The notes beneath the pieces are model-generated. The model was not told the DNA's origin, did no database searches, and saw only the letters and a list, made by a program, of their open reading frames with translations. Of a stretch of 64,000 nt of DNA, positions 58,641-64,000 are shown piece by piece (positions within the stretch are counted from its first letter, which is position 1; every line of letters begins with the position of its first letter). Position numbers and translations under genes: made by a program. The DNA is from Molossus alvarezi (lineage: Eukaryota; Chordata; Mammalia; Chiroptera; Molossidae): positions 1-64,000 of the forward strand of contig JBAWUJ010000123.1 of the NCBI GenBank assembly GCA_037176705.1. Reading direction: 5' to 3'.

Positions 58641-59451
58641 AAAAAAAAAAAAAAAAATTAAGGGAATACATTAGCACCAAACCAGCACTGCAAGAAATGT
58701 TAAAAGGACTTCTGTAATTAGCAGGAAAAAAAGAAATAAAAATAGAACCACACTAAAAAAAATGGCAATAAATAAGTACATATCGATAACCATCTTATAT
58801 GTAAATGGATTGAATGCTTCCATAAAAAGACAAAGAGTAGCTGATTGGATAAGAAAGCATGACTCATCTATATGTTGTTTACAAGAGACCCCACACACAC
58901 AACAAAGTACTCACATAGGTTGAAAGTGAAGGGATGGGAAAAAAAAAAATCTTCCAAGAAAACAGAAAGAAAAAAAAAAAGCTGGGGTAGCAATACTCAT
59001 ATCTGATAAAATAGATTTCAAAATTAAAACCATAACTAGAGACAAAGAGGTCCACTACATAATATTAAAAGGATCTATCCAAAAGGAAGATATAAACTTG
59101 ATAAACATATATGCACCCAATATAGGAGCACCAAAATATATTAAAAAATCGTCTGGAGGACTTCAAAAAAGAAATCAATAGCAATGAAATCATAGAAGGG
59201 GTCTTCAACACACCACTAACATCACTGGATTGACCCTCTAGACCAAAAATTAGCAAGGAAACAGAGACTCTAAATGAAGCACTAGGCCAAAAGGATTTAA
59301 TAGATATCTACAGAGAATTACACCCCAAAACTACAGAATTCACATTCTTCTCAAGTGCACATGGAAGATTCTCAAAGATAAACCACATGATAGTGTTGTA
59401 ACCCAGGAGATCGACCACACTCAGACTCCATTTTTCAGTTTTTGGGGATGT

Positions 59452-59457
59452 TTTATT
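59452..59457 (-). promoter_or_regulatory. LTR polyadenylation signal
   Basis: AATAAA on the minus strand, correctly placed downstream of the TATA box for an R region of about 60-70 bases. Confidence 0.7.
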
Positions 59458-59526
59458 ACCTGCGCAGGGACTGCAGCCAACCTACACAGAGGAGAACTGC
59501 AGCCCAGAGCTCAGGGGGAGGGCTGC

Positions 59527-59534
59527 TTATATAG
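59527..59534 (-). promoter_or_regulatory. LTR TATA box
   Basis: CTATATAA on the minus strand, preceded by a C-rich stretch. It would place LTR transcription start near 59500, reading toward lower coordinates. Activity unknown. Confidence 0.7.
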
Positions 59535-61335
59535 GGCAGGGGTCATTCAAGAGTTTAGCAGAGCAAGCAAGCTGCGTGTACAGAAGCCGAGGCAGTTAGC
59601 GATAAGCAGGAGGGAACAGAGGGGGGAGGGAGCTGAGGCGAAAGGGAACTGGGTGAACTGGGTCAGCATACATCTGTCCTGCTATTCATTTCATTATTCA
59701 AGTTTTAAAAACTAACAAATTCGAGACAGATATCAGTGGTCAGTCAGGTGCAATACACACATGTTGAACAGTTACAGTTTTATGGGGTAAAGGGAGCTTC
59801 AGTTTCTCCATATCAGTTTCTTTACAGAGCATGCAGGACACTCTGGCCTTGGGGCCGTTTCTGTCCTCCCTTTTCTTGAAGGATGTTGCTTTTCAAATTC
59901 CCAGTGAAGGTCAAACTCTAGTTAATTTTTATGGGGCTAAAGCCCTCTAGAACATTCCTCATTGTTCATCTTGCTGTCTCTGAGGTTGTTAATTAGGGCA
60001 GCTTAAAGACAAGTTGGATTCTAAGGACAGTGAGCTACAACAATAGGACACATACTAAGTCTCTACAAGTTCAAGAAGACTGAAATTATATCAAGCATCT
60101 TCTCAGATCACACTGGCATGAAACTAGACATGAATTGCAACAAAAACATGCAAAGACATTTTAACACATGGAAGCTAAATAGCATGTTATTAAACAATGA
60201 ATGTGTTACTGAGGAGATCAATGAAGAAATTAAAAACCTCCTGGAAACCAATAAAAATGAAGACAACAATACAAAATCTATGGGATGCAGCGAAAGCAGT
60301 TCTGAGAGGGAATTTCATAGCCCCACAGGCCTACATCTAAAAACAAGAAAAATCTCTAATCAACTATCTAATCTCACAATTTAAAGAACTAGAGAACAAA
60401 CAAAAAGAAAATTCCAGAGGAGGTAGAAGGTAGAAAAGAGTAAATATCAGAGCAGAAATAAACGACATAGAGTCCAAAGAAAAAAAACAATTTAAAGGAT
60501 CAATGAAACAAAGAGCTGGAGTTTTGAAAAGATAAACAATATTGATGGACCCTTAGTTCGACTCACAAAGAAACAAAGAGAGAGAACCAAAACACGCAAA
60601 ATCAGAAATGAAAGAGGAGAAGTAACAACTGATACCACGGAAATACAAAGATCGTTAACAACTACTATGAACAATGATATGGTGAAAATTCGACAATCTA
60701 AGCAAAATGGGAAAATTTCTAGAAACACATAGTCTACCAAAACTGGACCAGGAAGAGATTGAAAACTTGAACTGGCCAATTACAAAAGAAGAATTTGAAG
60801 ATATAATTAAGACATTCCCAGCAAACAAAAGTCCAGACCTTGGTGGTTTCACGGGGGAGTTTGACCAAACATATATAGAAGAACTAAAACCCATTCTCCT
60901 CAAACTATTTCAAAAAATTCAAGAAGAAGGAAGACTTCCAAATTAGTTTTATGAAGCCAGAATAATTCTAATTCCAAAACCAGAAAAAGACACTACAAAG
61001 AAAAAAACCTGCAGGCCAATATCCCTGATAAACATAGATGCCAAAATCCTGACCTAAATACTAGCTAATCAAATCCAGCAATACACCAAAAAAATTATCC
61101 ACCATGACAAAGTAGGATTCATCCCAGAGATGGAAGGCTGGTACAATATTCGCAAATCAATAAACGTGATACACCACATAAATGAAATGAAGAATAAAAA
61201 CCACATGATCATATCAATAAATGCCTTTGACAAAATCAAGCATCCACTTCTAATAAAAAGTCTCAGCAATAATAGAAAGATCATATCTAGACATAATAAA
61301 GATAATATATGAAAGCCAACAGCCAACATCATACT

Positions 61336-63020
61336 CAATGGACAATAACTAAAACAATTTTCATTAAGAACAAGAACAAGCCACTCTTATTTAACATAGA
61401 ACTGGAAGTCTTAAACACACCAATTACACATGAAAACAAAATAAAAGGGAACCAAATTGGAAAGGAGGAAGTGAAACTGTCATTATATGAAGATGACATA
61501 ATATGGCACATAGAAACCGAAGGACTCCATCAAAAATCTACATTAATTGAATAAATGAATGTGGCAATGTGGGAGGACACAAAATTAATGTCAAGAAATC
61601 GATGGCATTTTATACACCAAAAATGAAATAACAGAAAGAGAAACTGAAAAACAAATTTCATTTACCATTACAGCAAAAAAAATTAAAATAGCTAGGCAAA
61701 AACTTCACCAAAAAAATAAAGGACTTCTTCACAGATCACGACAAGTCATTGAAATTAGAAGTGGAGGAAGATATAAAAAAGTGAGAGCATATACCCTGTT
61801 TATGGATTGGAAGAATTAACATCATGAAAATGTCCATACTACCCAAAGGAATCTACACATTCAATGCAATCCTTACCAAAACACCTAAGACTTCCATCAC
61901 AGACCTAGAAAAAACACTCCAAAAGTGTATATAACACTAAAAAAGACCCCAAATAGCAACAGAAATATTGAAAAAGAAGAACAAAGCACGAGGGATCACA
62001 TGACCACATTTCAGGTTATACCACACAGCCCCTGTCATAAAAATAAGCCTGGTACTGGCCCAGGAACATGCATATAGGTCAATGGATCAGAATAGACAAC
62101 CCAGAAAATGAACCAAGACAATATATTCAATTATAATTCAATTATCCATAAGAATAAACTCGAAATGAATAAAATACGTAAATGTAACTCGTGAATCCAT
62201 ACAAATTCTAGAAAAAGTGCAGGCCACAAAATTTCAGACATAGCCAGCAGATTTTTCATTAATATAACACCTAAAGCTACAGACACATACACACCTAAAT
62301 TAATTAATTAATTAATTAATTAATTAAAAAATAAATAAATATATAAATAAATAAGTCAATAAACAAGTCTCACTACTTTAAACTCAAAAGCTTCTGCACA
62401 GCTAAAGAAACAACCCTCAAAACAGAAAGGGATCGTACTATCTGGAAGACCAAAATTGCAGATGATGAATCAGAGAAGGGTTAATTTCCAAAATACAAAG
62501 TGCGTATAAAATTCAACAATAGAAAAACAAAGAACCCAATTAAAAAATGTGCAGGGGAACTAAAGAGACACCTCTCCAAACAGGAGATACAAATGGTAAG
62601 AGACATATGAAGAATTGCAGATGTAAGAAAGAAAGATCTCTTATCCTTTGAGACAAAACGGAGGGACCCAGAAAGTAGTATCCTGAGCAAAACATGCCAA
62701 ACACAGAGAGACAAGTATCATATGATCTCACCTATTCATGGAATATAATGAACATAACATTCTGAGAAATGGGTTAGTCCCAGAAATGTGGAAGTGGGGC
62801 ACAGACTGACAATCTCCAGAATAGGGGGTGGAGGGGGAGAGATAAACCACAGAACTTATATGCATGTATTCATGAACAATGCACATAGACAACAAAGCTG
62901 GGGACAGGGAAGGGAAAAAGGGGGAGGTGGGAATCAGTGGGGGGGAGGATAAACAGCTGTAACAATAATTAATTAATTATTTAATGAAATATATTAACAA
63001 TCTAAAATAAAATAAATCAT
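61336..63020 (+). mobile_element. L1B-type reverse transcriptase to 3' end
   Basis: From [20 protein letters not shown] (near 61390) and [11 protein letters not shown] (61480-61515, with Glu for Ala) through the C-terminal part to a 3'UTR. The tail of TTAATTA and AAATATATTAACAAT at 62960-63000 is of the same type as those at 28490 and 31740. Small internal deletions occur near 62130-62150 and near 62615. Confidence 0.82.
62297..62355 (+). repeat. (TTAA)n/(AAAT)n microsatellite
   Basis: Tetranucleotide TTAA repeats followed by AAAT units inside the ORF2 C-terminal region. Confidence 0.92.
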
Positions 63021-64000
63021 GAATGGGTTCACAAGGAGATCAAGGAACAATTAATAACTGCTTGGAAAACAATGAAAGTGAACACACAACAACACAAAAT
63101 CAATGGGATTCCGTGACAGTAGTTCTGATAGGGAAGTTGATACCCCACATGTCTACCTCAGTAAACAAGATTTTCTAATGGACTATCTCACATCAGAACA
63201 CAAAAACCTAGAAAGAAAATGAAATAACAAACAAACACCTCAAACTCAGCAGTAGGAAATGAATAACAAAGAACAGAGCAGAAATAGACTACATAGAGCC
63301 TAAAAATAATTCAAAAGATGAACAAATGGACAAATTTCTGGGATTACATAATCTCACAACACTGAATGGGGAAGAGATGGAAAACTTGAATAGAACCAAT
63401 CACAGCTAAGAAAATTGAAGATATAGTCAAAAATCTCCCAACAAACAAAAGCCCAGGCTCTGATGGCTTCACAGAGGTGTTTTACGGAACAATCAAGGAA
63501 CTACCACCCATTCTTCTAAACTATTTAATAAATCCAGCGAGACAGAACACTTCCAAACACACTTTCTGAGGCCAGCATATTCCAATTCTCAAACTACATG
63601 AAGACACTGTAAACTACAGAAAACTACAGGCCAATATTCCTGATTAACACAGATGCCAAAATTCTTAACAAATTATTAGCAAATCAAATTCAGCAATACA
63701 TCAAACACATTATTCATCTTGACCAAGTGGGTTATATTCCGGGCACTCAAGCATGGTACAATATGTGCAAATCAATAAATGTGATACATCGCATAAACCA
63801 AATAAAACATAAAAACCATATGATCATATCAATATATGCTAAAAAAGCATTCCACAAAATCCAGCACCCATTTCTGATAAAATCGCTCAGCAGTGTGAGA
63901 ATAGAGGGCCCATCTCGCAATATAATAAAGGCCACATATAAAAAACACAACCACAAACATACTCAATGGGAAAAATCAAAAAGCAGTCCCCTTAAGAATG
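63021..64000 (+). mobile_element. Truncated L1B unit running out of the window
   Basis: Starts at GAATGGGTTCACAAGGAGAT, the same L1 base as the units at 28518 and 31785, behind the same tail and spacer. It continues into the reverse transcriptase ([10 protein letters not shown] near 63450-63485) and is cut by the end of the window. Confidence 0.82.

Larger units (their letters stand above)
59394..60042 (-). mobile_element. Solo LTR of an endogenous retrovirus, minus strand
   Basis: A 649-bp long terminal repeat without internal genes. It has perfect 7-bp inverted ends (TGTTGTA...TACAACA) and a 4-bp target-site duplication, ATAG, at 59390-59393 and 60043-60046. On the minus strand there is a TATA box (59534-59527) and a polyadenylation signal (59457-59452) about 75 bp downstream. 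The implied layout is a U3 of about 540 bp and short R and U5. The 4-bp duplication is typical of class I (gammaretrovirus-like) elements. The solo state implies recombination between two LTRs. It carries no protein genes. Family name not recognised. Confidence 0.9.
58762..61330 (+). pseudogene. L1A #6 ORF2 remnant, split by the solo LTR
   Basis: Starts MAINKYISITILYVNGLN. The endonuclease keeps a QETPHTQQST-like decayed QETH segment and EGVFNTPLTS where GDFN should be. After SKINHMI the LTR enters at 59394, and the text resumes at 60043 with [20 protein letters not shown]. The reverse transcriptase (60707-60946 and later) is broken by stops and small deletions, for example in the [12 protein letters not shown] segment near 61220, where the AEKA codons are missing. 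Confidence 0.82.
56833..61335 (+). mobile_element. L1A #6, interrupted by a solo LTR and changing to L1B type
   Basis: It starts in the L1A 5'UTR at CACTGATTCAACCCTGGTAG, so the first 100-150 bases are missing. ORF1 57810-58640, ORF2 58762 onward. A solo LTR sits at 59394-60042. The L1A text resumes at 60043 and runs to about 61320-61380, where it changes to L1B-type reverse-transcriptase sequence. No tail marks the change. Confidence 0.82.

Noticed and set aside
59394..60042. A full provirus at this site
   Set aside because: Only one LTR is present, with target repeats directly on both sides and no internal sequence.

Overview
The window is a piece of a bat nuclear genome. Four short tRNA-derived SINEs of the bat Ves type are present (8549-8797, 16501-16738, 23155-23409, about 34919-35174). 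Almost everything else is LINE-1 (L1) in nested, truncated and duplicated form. I see no intact host protein-coding gene, no RNA gene and no CRISPR array. The only host-gene sequence I recognise is a broken exon of a two-pore potassium channel gene, closest to KCNK1 (TWIK-1), present twice on the minus strand.

L1 sequence falls into two main groups that I name here for convenience. L1A is the better preserved group: GC-rich 5'UTR, ORF1 coiled coil plus RNA-binding region, ORF2 with endonuclease, reverse transcriptase and C-terminal domains. It occurs at 4247-10640, 17771-20566, 23979-27450, 40024-45735, 48137-54245 and 56833-61335. L1B is more decayed, has a different 5'UTR, and its ORF2 lacks about 520 bp of the endonuclease domain. 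It occurs at 1-4246, 11765-15735 and 46495-48136 plus 54246-56832, and as 5'-truncated units at 20567-21257, 28512-31784, 31785-32470 and 61336-64000. A third, older group lies at 15785-17735, 22166-23978 and 33930-37376. Every L1 and SINE insertion reads on the plus strand. The minus-strand items are the two KCNK1-like fragments, one solo LTR and a 96-bp inverted L1 scrap.

Layout: 1-11430 is an L1B element followed by an L1A that carries a SINE, then an L1 3' end. 11448-11745 is a tetranucleotide repeat plus an ancient MIR relic. 11765-17735 is an L1B with a large internal deletion and an old L1 with a SINE. 17771-23978 is a chimeric L1, the first KCNK1-like module and an old L1 with a SINE. 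23979-31784 is an L1A joined to L1B-type units. 31785-37376 is the second copy of the KCNK1-like block. 37440-40020 holds L1 3' fragments and two non-L1 spacers, one with an ancient L2. 40024-45735 is an L1A. 45746-56832 is a second copy of the ATAG/MIR/L1B block, with a nearly full-length L1A (48137-54245) inserted inside it. 56833-64000 is an L1A carrying a solo LTR, followed by more L1B units.

Two segmental duplications can be argued from the sequence: 20567-23978 with 31785-35758 (shared KCNK1-like fragment and shared SINE insertion) and about 11065-12660 with 45746-47390 (shared microsatellite, MIR relic and L1B start). A repeated junction at 28512, 31785 and 63021 suggests head-to-tail copying of a 3.27-kb truncated L1 unit. 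The region therefore looks like an L1-rich, duplication-prone block of the kind found on sex chromosomes or in pericentromeres. That placement is inference.
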